DNA of 64,000 nt from Oscarella lobularis (GCF_947507565.1 NC_089179.1:2993747-3057746); one strand, 5' to 3'; positions 35,088-47,043 are shown, numbered from the stretch's first letter. Numbers and translations: made by a program. The notes: a model not told the origin generated them from the sequence alone.

Positions 35088-38000
35088 CTCTAACTTTTCC
35101 TCCTGCAAATGTCTCTGTTCGTGTCTTGAATTCGACTAGTTTGCACGTATCATGGGACCCGCCTGTCAATGGCATCATTGCGAACTATGGGGTTGTGTGT
35201 GCTACAGGCATAAGCCTCATTGCGTATCGTGTGGAGCTGATTTTCAGTGGAATGCTCTCACTTACTTTTACCGGATTGAATGAGTTCACTCGTTATAATG
35301 TCAGCGTATTTGCTTTTATCCTAGGCAGCCTCGGTCCGGAAAGTTTGCCAATAAGCGTGATCACTGACGAAGACGGTTAGAGTACTTAAATTTTTGAATA
35401 TCTATGCCTATTCTTTTTGTTTTCCAGTGCCCAGTCGACCGCCAGCTAATTTAAAAGTCACTCCTACTAATTCTCTTTTACATCAGAATCGCTGTCTTAG
35501 CGAACTTCATGTTGAATGGGATCCTCCTCCTGCGAAAGATCGCAACGGGATTATTATTCTTTATGAAATTTACTACATTGGAGCAGAGTTTGATACGGAG
35601 CTTCATATAGCTAATGTAAGCGGAAATGTTCAATCGGTGAACCTGACTGGCCTGGAAGAGTACGTAATTTATGACGTCAAAATCCGGGCTTTCACCCACG
35701 TTGGTCCCAGCTCTTTTTCTCCGGTTCAGTCAGTTAGAACGTATGCAGGTCAGTACAGCAAATAGTCCAAAAAACAACGGATTATTGTAGAAATTTTAGC
35801 ACCGCCTAAAACTCCAACAAATTTATCTTTTCTCAATGTCACCTCCAATTCCAGCATAGATGGTCTGTCTGATCTCAAAGTGACTTGGTCTCTCTCTCCA
35901 AGAGATTTCAATGGATTGTTTGCGGGAATACGAATTGGTTACCAATGTTCTTTCAATGGCTACAGCAACGACAGTGTGAGCAGCGAAGAAGAGCACGTCC
36001 GAATGATGCATTCCTGTGATAATGATTATTATTACGTCAGCAGTTCTGTGCAAGACAAAACAGAAATTGTGATCACCAACTTGATGAGGTTCTATAATCT
36101 TTATCTCCTCTCCTTGACGCTCTTATGAAGGACTTGTTTCTTGTTTTAGTTACTCACGCTACGATGTCTATGTTTACGCAGTATCTCTAGATGCGTCGTT
36201 AGGAGTTCGATACTTAAGCGGTCGGATGTCTAACGTTGTTTTGACGTTGGAAGGCAGTAAGGCAATTTTGTACAAGTATCAATACATTTTATTTAATTAT
36301 TAAAATAATAGGACCAACTGGCGCTCCTCGGAATATGTCCGTGTTCAGAAGCATTGGAGAAAAGGAGCTTTTGGTGACGTGGACCCCGTTGCTGTGTACC
36401 CTCATCAACGGCTTGTTGGAGAAGTATGTCATTTACTTTCAAAAAGTGAGCGAATCAGCAGTGCTAGTTCAATCTGTGAATGCATCTCCAAGTTCTACAG
36501 TAAGACCGTTTATCAACTGGTATATGTAATCTAATTCGCTTCATAGAATTACACTTTATCAAACTTGGAGCCTCTTGGTGAATATTCAGTTTGGATGAGG
36601 GCTTTTACGAGAATGGGAGGCGGTCCTCGTACTTCCATTGTCCGAGCACGGACCACTCTGAGAAGTATAGGACGTCCTTTGAATGCTCTATACGCGGCTA
36701 ACGTGGTGTACTTTTCAGTTTGCGAATGTTATTTGCCGGGTTCGGTGAACCAAAGCTGTAACCTGACGACGGGCCAGTGTTCGTGCCGCGGTGGCGTTCA
36801 AGGACAGAACTGCGACACGTGCATTCTAACAGGAAATCCATTTGCAAATATATCCGAATGTTCCGGTACGAGTCATAGTAACAATTGCAACAAATCTGTC
36901 ATTAATATGACAACTATATGTTTTTTTAATTATTTGTGTTCGGTTTTAGATCCCCAGTCTGCACCTATGATTCTCTATTGTGAAGGCCTTCAGGGAAATC
37001 GAGGCGAAGTGCAGGCAATTCGATTAAATTACACGGACGTTACTGACTGGCTCGGTAAACGTCGAAGATACCGCGTCAATTTGTTCAAAGGAAACAAAAC
37101 GGGCGTGGGCCAAGTCTTTAGTCATACCATGTACGTCGGGCAATCAGCCAGTGAATCAGATATCTTGAACCTCAATCAGTCGACGATCGACTTCGATCAG
37201 TGGTACACGGTAACTATGGTAGCTGAAAGTCGCGCTGATTTCAACCAAACGACCGTCGGTCCGAGCAGCGATCCTTGCCATTTCCTGATACCGACGCCCA
37301 TTCGTAAGCCACAAGGCGCAGGTAATATGTGCATCGTTGTTTCCTTCTCGCTCTTATTGATCATCATTTAGAGAGTGATGGCACAATGACAATCGTCATT
37401 TCTGTAGCTGTTCCTGCAGCTATGCTATTACTTATCGTACTTGTGATTATTATAATCTGCGTGCGAAAGAGACGTCGTCAGTCAAAATTGGAAGAAATTC
37501 TACTACAAGATATGCAAAACCAAAACGAAAGCCTTAACGACGAAATACCTCGCTGGCTCATGACGTGGCCATCGTACGACAAATTCCAATTCAGCAAGGA
37601 TCGTCTCACAATCAAAGAAGAACTCGGCGAAGGACACTTCGGAATAATCTATTTCGCGTGGGCCACGGGAATTGTCGACGACGAAGAAAAAACGCGTGTT
37701 GCAGTAAAAACAATGAAACGAGGATCGTCGCAGGAAACGGCCGAAGATTTTCGAAAAAAAATGGAAATCGAGATGGAATTCGATCATCCGAACGTCGTTC
37801 GTCTTCTCGGAATCTGCACGCGCGACGAACCTCTCTATCTCATCGTCGAACTGACGAAACACGGCGATTTGAAGGAGTACATTCGTAATGCTCAACCGAA
37901 CGAGACGCATCCACGTCCTCTTCTCTCGATCGCGCAACTCGTCGACATCGCCGCTCAGGCGGCATCCGGCGTCGCCTATCTCGCGTCGCGCCGGTTCGTT

Positions 38001-39572
38001 CATCGCGACATCGCCGCGCGAAACTTTTTCGTCGGCGAAAACGGCAATAAGTTGACAATCAAAATCTCTGACTATGGCATGGCGAGAGATGTGTACAAAG
38101 ACGAGTACTGTCGTCGTAAAGGCGCTGCGATGCCGATTCGATGGATGGCGCCGGAAGCGATCGCCGACGAGAAACAGACGGTCGAATCGGATGTCTGGTC
38201 ACTGGGCGTTGTTCTGTGGGAGATCTTCGCCTTGGGCTCTCTGCCGTATTTTCGTCGAAACAACGAGGAAGTGATCGACGGCATTCTTCGCGGTGGTTTG
38301 AGTTTGAATCGCCCGTCGCTCTGTCCCCGGTCCGTGTATCAGTTTATGATTCGCTGCTGGGAGAGGAATCCGTCTGAACGAATCAAGTCGGACGACGTCG
38401 CCAGCGCTTTGAAAGCTATGAGCGATATGGGCGATATATCTGCACGTCATTTGGCGGTGTCGCCGACCCTATCAAAGCCACCCGCTCATTTGGGTTACAC
38501 GCCGATAAGGCCTGTCAATCCTACTGGAACCAAATTTTACCAAGGTCTATTGTCTTACTTAGACCTGTGTGACGACGACGTTCCTTCTGCGTCGACCGGT
38601 CATAGGCGTAGTACGCACTTGCCGGATTCACCGACCGAGAGTGGGGAGACTACCACGTATGAAGATCCAGTGCCTGACACTTACTTAGACCTGCGTGACG
38701 CCGACATTCCTTCTGCGTCGACCGGTCATAAGCGTAGTACGCGCTTGCCGGATTCACAGACCGAGAGTGAGGAGTCTACCACGTATGAAGATCCAGTGCC
38801 TGACGCTTACTTAGAGCTGCCTGACGACGACGTTCCTTCTGCGCCGACCGGTCAAAGGCGTAGTACGCACTTGCCGGATTCACAGACCGAGAGTGAGGAG
38901 TCTACCACGTATGAAGATCCAGTGCCTGACGCTTACTTAGAGCTGCCTGACGACGACGTTCCTTCTGCGTCGACCGGTCAGAGGCGTAGTACGCACTTGC
39001 CGGATTCACAGAGCAAGAGTGAGGAGTCTAGAAGCAAACTAGATCCCACGTATGAAGAACCAGCGCCTCGCACTTACTTGGAGCTGCGTGACGACGGCGT
39101 TCCTTCTGCGTCGACCGGTCAGAAGCGTAGTATGCACTTGGCGGATTCACAGAACGAGAGTGAGGAGTCTAAAAGCAAATTAGTTTCCGCAGAACCAGAT
39201 TTGGTGGTGCCTCACACTTACGTGGAGCTGCGTGACGACGACGACGAAGTTGGTTCTGCGTCGAAAAAGCGTAGTAAGCACTCGGCGGATGACACCAACG
39301 CTTTAACGCCAACGCAATCCGAGCTGCCCGATTGCACGTCAATGAGTCCTGTCACTTCTTTTAAATTGAATCAAACGCTTAAAGAAAAAGCCCGATTGCT
39401 TGAATCTGATGACGCTTACGTGGATGTGAGTGATTCTTCTGCGCCGAGCGGTCTGAAGCGCAATACACACGGGAATGTTTTACAGAAAGAGCGCGATGAG
39501 GTGGAAGAGAAGCAGCGGCCGAAACTGGTGAAATCAGCGAGTGTTAAGTATGAGAACCCTACTTATTGTTAG
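35088..39572 (+). CDS. FN3 / laminin-EGF receptor tyrosine kinase, copy 2
   Basis: Exons parallel to copy 1: 35088-35375, 35428-35748, 35800-36088, 36150-36256, 36312-36499, 36547-36664, 36719-36865, 36950-37321, 37372-39572. Four FN3 regions, laminin-type EGF, membrane-proximal domain, membrane helix (MLLLIVLVIIIICV), kinase and long tail. Kinase motifs: GEGHFG, VAVKTMK, HRDIAARNF, SDYG, activation loop RDVYKDEYCRR (the conventional RD-x-Y, unlike copy 1), MAPEA. The tail carries about six YLDL/YLEL repeat units with extra TTYEDPVPD segments. The YVNM site of copy 1 is YVDV here, while the last tyrosine (KYENP) is kept. The signal-peptide exon seems to have lost its start codon. The open kinase frame argues against a long-dead gene. 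Confidence 0.8.
38550..39270 (+). repeat. Six tandem tyrosine-motif repeats in RTK copy 2 tail
   Basis: Repeat units of about 126-141 bases, each with one Y-L-D/E-L motif and a DDDVPSAST core. Units three and four are nearly identical, showing recent in-frame expansion relative to the three units of copy 1. Confidence 0.78.
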
Positions 39573-39787
39573 AAGTCGTAGTTATAGCTGAGCAATCTTT
39601 CCTTACACGAGCACAAATCATTCAGTAAGTCACTACATATCAGCTACGATCGATGTTTGCGGATTTTTTGATAGTCATCGGTATTTTACATATGATTTTC
39701 AGATGATAGTATACATTAATTACTCAACTGATATAGATAGAAAAAGAATTATATGTGAGACTCTGTAATCTTTTTTCAGTCATTGCT

Positions 39788-39837
<50 letters not shown>

Positions 39838-40550
39838 CAGTTAGTTAGTTAGTTAGTTAGTTAGTTGGTTAGTTAGTCAGTTAGTTAGTTAGTCTGGCTG
39901 TTTTGATTGATTTAGGAAGTCAGCACTACTGTAGCTAATTATTGTTAGTTACTGTCACATACCGAGAAAGCCAAATTAAATCATACGAAGCCCCTTGGTA
40001 CTGTAGTCGATTTCAACGCATGTTTGACCTTCAATTCCTGTGCGTGCAGATTGAAATGTTTAGTTATAATCCTCATCCGGGCCATGAGTCCGGGACCCTG
40101 CACCGCTGCAAATCAGCTCTAGCTCTCCCGCAATCCTGTTGCAAGCGACGGTGTACCTTTAAAACGACGAAGACTGGATCGGTTCATCGTTTATGTAAGA
40201 CAATTTAAGTTTCTACGCGTAGCGGGACCCCGAGAAAATTGCGCTGAAATACGTGCTCGAAGTTCATCCTGGTCCTAACGTAGCGCCTAGTCGTCGGTCC
40301 CGAACGCCGACGCTCTCTCTCGCTCGCGCTTCGAGTCTTCGAGTCGTCGCGTTTGGAATCACCCGTATTTCGTTTGAGACGAGGAGCTGGAACACGGTTC
40401 GGGGAGAGAGTGGCGGACACTCCAAGCTCAATTGAAAGCTAGCTACCTCGAAGAATGCTACCTATCACTGGCTTATGCTGTCGGGAGAGGAATCCGTCCT
40501 AAGAATTCACGTAGAGGCGATTGACGACATTTGTGCTGCGATTATACAGC
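39573..40550. other. 3' flank of RTK copy 2
   Basis: Homologous to 33029-33955, including a GC-rich stretch that still aligns near 40200-40430. It contains a long GTTA microsatellite (separate entry). No gene. Confidence 0.5.
39786..39893. repeat. (GTTA)n microsatellite
   Basis: About 25 tandem GTTA units with a few interruptions. RTK copy 1 has only two or three units at the same place, so the array expanded after duplication. Confidence 0.9.
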
Positions 40551-40811
40551 GAAGGTGCTTACGACCTCGCGTTGGATCAACGGAAGGTTCAAGAGGACTA
40601 CACGCCCATGAGTCCTGTCTCCCCTTGCACCAACGTGGATTCTAAAAGAGGCTCTGTTGCCTCAATCCAAAGAACCTTACTTAGGTATGATGTTCCTTCC
40701 AAACGCGATTCTCGATTCGCTTCAGCTAAGATCTTCGTAGATCCTCGAGGCGATCTCTGGAAGATCGAACGGGAACAGAAGTGGCCTGTAAGAAGATGCA
40801 AGGTCCGGTAA
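40551..40811 (+). CDS. Possible RTK-tail-like exon or relic
   Basis: After a splice acceptor at about 40550 an open frame begins EGAYDLALDQ and contains QEDYTPMSPVSPCTN, resembling the TSMSPV segment in the tails of the two RTKs and holding a YxxM motif. It ends at a stop at 40811. It could be the last exon of another receptor or a decayed duplicate. No upstream exon was found. Confidence 0.3.
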   Translation, partial: EGAYDLALDQRKVQEDYTPMSPVSPCTNVDSKRGSVASIQRTLLRYDVPSKRDSRFASAKIFVDPRGDLWKIEREQKWPVRRCKVR

Positions 40812-40986
40812 GCGACAACACATAAAGAGGGTCTCCTGTGTGGAGACATACATATGAATTTCACTCCTTCCGAATTTTAGCGCACAGCTACGCCGTAAAG
40901 GCAGCGTTTTTATTGGAATAGAGCTAGACAACGACGAAATTCACGCAGCATCTTACATTGCCTCAGTTTGTGCCATTCACGCAGCT

Positions 40987-41213
40987 TTAGTCGCTGCCTG
41001 GAGGGCATTCGCAGCATCGACCAGTGAAATCAGTAGGGCATATGCAATAGTTTATGCCAACGACGCACCTTCCCCCGTTTTGGCACGGATTAGGATAGCA
41101 GTCCGAGAAGACTCTGGGACACTCCGGCTGAATCAGCTCATTCGCCTGTAAGATGCCTCCTGAGCGTAGGTGTCGGAAGCGCAAACCAATAGAAAGAGGA
41201 ACACAGCTTTCAT
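40987..41213 (-). CDS. Small secreted single-EGF protein
   Basis: Minus-strand ATG at 41213 opens a hydrophobic signal segment (MKAVFLFLL). A 41-base intron (G|GTTTGC ... TTACAG) joins it in phase to an exon encoding one EGF domain (CYPNPCQNGGRCVVGINYC, then CPTDF), ending at 40987. A polyadenylation-type CAATAAAA follows on the minus strand at about 40910. Without splicing the signal frame would stop before the EGF, so the intron or a frameshift is required. A secreted ligand or matrix peptide of roughly 60 residues is inferred. Confidence 0.55.
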
Positions 41214-41519
41214 CCTTCAGTTTACACAGAGAGATGCATTTAGAAAAGTTTTATCTGAATAGTTTGTGCACCTGGTCGTTGATTTCTGGGCTCTTCTGTG
41301 ACGGGGCAAGTGATCGTCGCTAGCGTTTTATCGTCTCCTTCATAAGCCATACGACGACAGCATGTTCCGTTCGTTTTCCTAGTGAGCATAGGTCAGTTTT
41401 TAGATAGCCAGTCCTGTTAGGCAAAGAGCGTCTTGTCTTGATTTGTTACCGCGCACAGGACGTAGTATTCATAGAGATACCTCTCTTCTGTCTAGACGAT
41501 GCATTGTATTCTAGAGATA

Positions 41520-41700
41520 AGTGAGCCGGTATTCGTAAAAAAAGGGTCCCTTGTTTTAGCGCACACCCTAGTTGTACAGCGAAGGCAGCGTTTTATTGGA
41601 ATAGAACTAGACAGCGACAAAAAAATCGTGCAGCGTTATATGCTCGCCCTAGTTTGCCATACGCGCACCTTTAGTCCATATGCACGGGTCAATCACGTTA
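41520..41700 (-). pseudogene. Relic 3' flank duplicate of the small EGF gene
   Basis: About 110 bases match the 3' end of the EGF gene (40878-40995), including the polyadenylation-type motif (CCAATAAAAC on the minus strand), but the EGF exon itself is missing. Confidence 0.45.
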
Positions 41701-42366
41701 GTGATTACGACACTATCTTCCGTTCATTTTGATAACAACGGGGAATTGATTGATTGATTGATTTCAGGTTAGTACACGAAATGTAGTCCTTTACCTTCAG
41801 GTGCGTGGATTTCTGGCAAAATATGTAATATATTTGTTTTATTTATCACGGCTGAGAACGTTCTTTCACTTTGTGCTGAAGGGAAGGCCACGAGCTGTCT
41901 AGGCTTCGCACAATACCTTGACCCATGAATTGCAGAAAGGCTGCATCCTTTTCCTTCTTTTGCAAGGCTTTGTGGGCGTTCTCAGGCGTATGGCTTTCTC
42001 ATGCATATGACTCATGACTCATAACTCATTTTCAGAATCATAAAACAAATTCATTCGCGTCATTACGAGTAGCCGCCGCCAGAAGTCCTATCTGGTGGTG
42101 AGCCAGCATTGGTTCGCAAAGCGCGGTTGTCAACGGTGATATTTGTAACGGTTCTTTGCTGGGCTTTTTACCACTTCAAGATCTTAGACATTCCCAGTCA
42201 GGTAAGGCCACGGAACCTTCTATTTATTTATTTATTTATTTATTTCAGAGAACGGACGGGGGGACGAACTGTCCAACTCAAATCTGCATTGGACGTCATC
42301 TATGGTCGGCACGGTCGTTGAAAACACGCTGACTTCATTGTTATTTTTGTAGTTTGTACAGTGGTA
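41701..42366. other. Intergenic with simple repeats
   Basis: Contains a short ATTG/TGAT repeat (about 41745-41763) and a TTTA repeat (about 42218-42245). A hydrophobic frame at 42109-42198 resembles a type II membrane anchor but has no ATG. Nothing else supported. Confidence 0.4.
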
Positions 42367-42694
42367 TGTAGCCGTCCTAGTAGAATTCGCGTGTGCACGT
42401 CGCGTCTTTCCGGGGTCTCGGGCAAGACCCCGTAATCAAAAAGCGGCCCGGCGGAAGACACTAGTGAGGAGGCTGCGATAGTTTTTATTGAATAAACACG
42501 GAAGTAAACCGGAAGTTGCGAAAACAAAAATAAGCGTCCTTCCGGCGTCTTCAGGTGAAGTGCCCTTGACCCAGGCCCTCTTTCGGGGAGACAGTAACCC
42601 ATCTGTCCCGGGGGCGCCTTTATATACCAAGGCACGGGGGTGGACCGCGATTGTAACCCACCGCGTCTTGCCCAAGTGGGGAGGCAGTTTAACA
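42367..42694 (-). mobile_element. LTR-like promoter/poly(A) module
   Basis: On the minus strand the segment begins TGTTAAAC and ends GGCTACA. It contains TATATAAAGG (42617-42626) and, about 130 bases downstream, AATAAA (42484-42489), the order expected of U3-R-U5. A purine tract lies upstream on that strand at about 42866-42880. No target duplication, second LTR or coding interior was found, so a solo or degraded LTR is only one reading; a promoter is another. Confidence 0.3.
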
Positions 42695-44219
42695 CTCATG
42701 CCACGGGAGTAGGGATTGAATCCCCTGCGTTTGCGCCGCGTTTAACCTCTCTGGCTCGAGTTGGGCCGGTTTTATTTAGTCACCTCGGGGCCCAGAGGTG
42801 AATGACGACATCGGAACGAAAGACCTCTTCAGAAACCGAGCTAAAGCACAAACAAAGAATACCCCCCCTCCCCTCCATTTCACATTTTCAGATGGGCGTC
42901 GAAAGGGCGTTGATTAGCCGTTTCATACGGACCTCGATTGAATCGATGGCACCAGTACGACGTCCCTAACGCACATGCGCTTTTGAAAACTTCTTCGTTG
43001 GGCTCTCTGCGAGATCCGCGTCCGTGAGCTGTTGTTCGATTTGAAACCGATACGGCGCCGAGCAATGAAGCGATGAGAGGGCTACCCGCGCAGTCCCATC
43101 GCCCACACGTACGTGAGCCCTGCAATTCTGCTGTTTCATAGAGGGAAGCATGTAAATCTATATATTTACTTACGTCTACATATTCAAAAGCATTCTTCTA
43201 TGCAGTTATTAGACAGTTCGTCCGATAGAGACTAATCGCAGAAAAAATAGGCCGTTTGTTTTCATCCTCATCTTGTTTCTGCATTGGATTTATTCCTTGT
43301 GAAGAGGAAAGAAGAGAACCGAGAAAACGAAAATAGAATAGTGTATTTACCTTGAATGATTTTGGATTGGTTGAGGAGAAGGAGAATCGAGGCCTGGCAA
43401 AAAGAAAATTTCTGAGATGTAAGCTTTCTTACAGTTCGGAAAGCTCACTTCGAGTAGTCGGTCACATTTCCGGTCAAACTTCTGGGCACACGTTGTCTAC
43501 ACAGAATGCCAAATATTAGCCAAAATTGAACGCGTGACGTCAATTTGTCACTGCGGGGTCAAGCAAACAACTAAACTACAGTGTCCTATTTCAAAAAATT
43601 AGGAATCTAAGGAGTGACTAAAATCGCCAAAAAACCATGAGCTATACATATAGTTCACGGTCGCGTAAGGTCTCAAACCAACAGATTCATCGTTTTTAAA
43701 CGCTCTAGGACCACTGACTTCTACTACTAGGTTAGGAATATAAGAGGAAACCGAGCCCGAAACATGAGGGTGGTGCCACAGTTTACACAGAAATGCAACC
43801 TCATATCAAAATAATTATTAAAATAATTAAAATTTTACTTATTGTCGCTAGCCTGTGGATATCATAAACGCGTAGCCCTCTCGGAGAAAACGAGATCGCA
43901 TTTGTCAACGAGATAGACGTCCTGCTGGCCACCCAACTTCACCAACTTCGCCAACTCTGAGTAAGGATCTACATCTACGACTACAAGATCTGAACAATAG
44001 GGGACCCCAAAGAAGAGGAAGCGGAGTAAACCCTCGCAGGGACTTTTTCCCACATCAAGAAAAAACTAACGTATAACGGGGCACTGGCTGATAGCACGTG
44101 CTAGTTAGCCCTATATTTAAAAATCCCATTCTATCTATACCTCTTCCTATCTAACAAGGAACGAGCATTTTTTCGATACAGTTTTATATAAAGGAGAAAA
44201 ATGAATAGGTGCTGTTCCA
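42695..44219. other. Large gene-poor stretch
   Basis: No protein domain, duplicate or RNA gene could be recognised. Several short frames on both strands lack domain or codon signals. Confidence 0.4.
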
Positions 44220-44560
44220 TAAACTGCGACATCGGTGTAATATGTCGAAGAGACTTTCAGAATTTTGTAATATAGAAGAACACCTGTAGAGTCTAGAACC
44301 CCTCGGCTAATTGCACATACAGTCCTAATTGAATGTATGTCAGATTGAACTCCGACGCTTAGGGCCGCGAATTAGACACTACATGGCAAATTGCATATAC
44401 TAATCAAATGTATCATTGAACTTGGACGCTTTGGGCAGCGCTTTTGGAACTACGTACTAATTGCATATACTACGTCACATTGAACTTTGACCCTACGGGC
44501 CGCGCGTTTAGCACTACAATCAGCGCGTGGAGATGACTCTCCGTTTTAGTTATCACAAGT
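44220..44560 (-). pseudogene. Inverted fragment of a fucolectin gene
   Basis: Reverse-complemented, this matches the end of intron 1 and the first bases of exon 2 of the fucolectin gene at 45461: the tandem intron units, the ATTACAAAATTCTGAAAG junction and TTTATGGAACAGCA. It then breaks off inside the lectin exon. No lectin domain survives. Confidence 0.65.
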
Positions 44561-45280
44561 CTACCCTCAGGGTGCAAGTGAAAAATGAAAACTAATAATC
44601 TACGAAGGCCAATTGCGGGGCTCTACAGATTCTATTTGCGTGTATTTAGTGTTTCGGGGGCGTATTCGCTTTTTCGTGAGCGTGTACTGTATTTCTGCTT
44701 TTTCGTGGCGTCGAAGGTTGAATGGGGCCCCCTCCGCGTCGTTCTACGCATGCAGTAGAGTCATACCGTCTGGACGCTTCCATATCGGACCGCCTTGCTT
44801 TTGCGAGACTTAGAGGAAGACTGTGGAGTCGATATCGCCAATCGTCTTTTTTTCCGGATGTCCGTAATCGCGTAAAATGATTCCCCGTACGCGAAATCCA
44901 CGACTTTTCTTCGATTCTCTCGCGATCGACAATGCTCTTCGAAAGGTTCTGTAGCTACTCTGCGGTTCGAAGAGCGTTCGTCGGTATTTCGAGCTTCCCC
45001 CATTTTGAGCGCGGTCGTCGATGCATGTTGCGTCACAATTTCTAAAGATAGCAATCTGGCTGGTCAAACCTGTATTCAAACCAGTTTGGAATTCGCACCT
45101 ATTCGGTCAAACTACGGTGGGCTAGCATAAGTGGAAAACCCGGCAACAAGCCCATTATATTATATAATTAATTGAATATTCGCTCTCAACGTCAAAGAAT
45201 CGAAAGATCGTTTATACCGTACGTATTTTCTCCGGCCGGCCCGGCTCCCTTCATGCAGGCCGTTTAGTACATGCAAAGCG
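44561..45280. other. Intergenic
   Basis: No exon supported. A minus-strand frame at 44761-45054 has no recognisable domain and no splice context. Confidence 0.4.
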
Positions 45281-45460
45281 CCCGCGGGCCTTCAAGGTAA
45301 GTAATGCTGAAAAAATAGACACCGTGGGCAAATGAAGCCAGATGAGCGATTGTTCACGTGCAAACATCGTGTGGTGCGACATGCGCATGCAGTATAAGAG
45401 TCCAGTGGATAGGCTCGTTTGCCACACGCCTATAGAAAGCCAAAGCAAGCGGATCTGGGT
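45281..45460 (+). promoter_or_regulatory. Promoter of fucolectin gene 1
   Basis: This 180-base region is repeated upstream of fucolectin gene 2 (48179-48364). A TATA-like TATAAGAG at 45393-45400 lies about 60 bases before the ATG. The conserved blocks, including GGATAGGCTCGTTTGCC, point to shared control of the cluster. Confidence 0.6.
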
Positions 45461-47043
45461 ATGGCATTCCTGGTGACCGCCGTTTTGGGTTCTACTGCCC
45501 TCCTTTCCTCGCTTGCATTCGGAGCAAATTTCACGAGAGGTAAGCGAGACTACAGTATATTAGGACATTGAACTGTCAAGGCACTCAAACAATCCAAAGC
45601 AATCCGCATTTTAAGCTGATTACAACGTCTTAGAAAGCATGTAACAAAACGTGCTCTCTGGACACGTTGCATGGTGAGGTCGACTCAAGCGACGGAACCT
45701 GACATTTTAATAGCGACCGGCGCTCTGCCTGCTTAATCCATTTAGCTACGTCTGACCTGAGGACTTTGTATGATAACTAAAACGGTCGAGTGGAGAGACC
45801 GCTGCAGCTAGAGTCGACACTTCATGCATTTCAATCTCCACGCGCTGATTGTAGTGCCAAATGCACCGCCCTAAGCATCAAAGTTAAATCGATACATTTG
45901 ATTAGTATATGCAAATAGCCAGGCAGTGTTAAATGCACCGCCCGAAGCGTCAAAGTTCAATTGATACATTTGATTAGTACATACAAATAGCCAGACAGTG
46001 TCAAATGCGCGGGCCGAAGCGTCCAAGTTACATTTGATTAGTACATAGGAGCCCTAAATTATACACGTGTTCTTCTAGATTACAAAATTCTGAAAGACTC
46101 TCAGACATACTACACCGATTTGGCAGATTATGGAACAGCAACGCAGAGCTCTACCTATTCTCACTCGTGCAACCCCACCGCTTCAAAAGCGATTGACGGA
46201 AACAACGAGGGTGTCTTCTATCCGTGGTGCTCGGTCACTTGCACCAACAGCGATGCCTCAGCGTGGTGGGAAGTTGACTTGAAGGCCAATTCACTCGTCT
46301 ATTCAGTCATTCTTTTCAATCGCATCGACTGCTGCATGGGCCGTCTCTCCAACTTCGACGTCATACTGAAGGATGAATCCCACGACGTCTTGAGAAGCAT
46401 TCACGAAGTTCAGGGTGGCAGAGAGATCATGGCCTTCTCAGTGCATCCCATACTCACAGGAGTTCGCTACGTTCGAGTTCAGCTTCGCGGAACAGACTTT
46501 CTCAGTCTCGCCGAAGTGGACGTTTACGGTCGGTAAAAAGTCAAAGGGCTCGCAACACCTAACCTAATTATCGGAATTATTATGTTAGGAACAAACTCGC
46601 AGGCCACCGAAAGAGACTTAGCCCGATACCAACCCGCAACTCAAAGCTCGACCTACAGTCACTCGTGTTCACCGACCGCATCCGTGGCCGTCGACGGTAA
46701 CACGGAGGGCGTCTTCTATCCGTGGTGCTCGGTCACTTGCACGAACAACGATGACCAAGCCTGGTGGCAGGTCAATCTCAGAGGCTCGCGCACTGTCTAT
46801 TCGGTTCGCGTTTTCAATCGCGTCGACTGCTGCATGGAACGTCTCGCCAATTTCAACGTCACGCTGCGAAACGCGGACGGCGAAACGCAGGCGACGAAAA
46901 ATTTCGCTGGTGGCACGAAAACCGAAATATACACATTCGAGGAGAAAGTCGAGGACGTGAGTTACGTTCGCGTTCACCTCCTCGGAAAGAACTTTCTTAG
47001 TCTTGCTGAGGTTCAAGTGATTGGTAATGACGGGACCATATAG
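45461..47043 (+). CDS. Secreted two-domain fucolectin (F5/8 type C, FTP family)
   Basis: Exons 45461-45539 (signal peptide MAFLVTAVLGSTALLSSLAFG), 46079-46528 and 46589-47043. Each of the two large exons encodes one F5/8-type fucose-binding lectin domain (ATQSSTYSHSC, AxDGN, PWCSVTCT, WWxVxL, FNRxDCC, LSLAEVxV). The His and Arg positions and the adjacent Cys pair (DCC) typical of fucose-binding lectin (eel agglutinin type) domains are present in both. The exon 2 donor within TAC-G joins in phase to GA-ACA, giving the linker VYGTNSQATERDLARY. A secreted glycan-binding protein acting in innate recognition is inferred from the family. It is intact, unlike its neighbour at 48365. Confidence 0.85.
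45856..46040 (+). repeat. Intronic minisatellite, about 75-80-base units
   Basis: Roughly two and a half units in intron 1 sharing AAATGCACCGCC, AAGCGTCAAAGTT and ACATTTGATTAGTA. Related units lie inverted at 44330-44530, and a single unit sits at the same place in fucolectin gene 2 (about 48756-48830). Confidence 0.65.

Noticed and set aside
39786-39893. GTTA array considered as telomeric or regulatory
   Set aside because: Four-base unit does not match known telomere repeats and the array is absent from the paralogous site; a simple microsatellite is sufficient.
42109-42321. Hydrophobic frame resembling a type II membrane anchor of a glycosyltransferase
   Set aside because: No ATG in frame after an upstream stop, and the next possible exon closes after about 25 codons.
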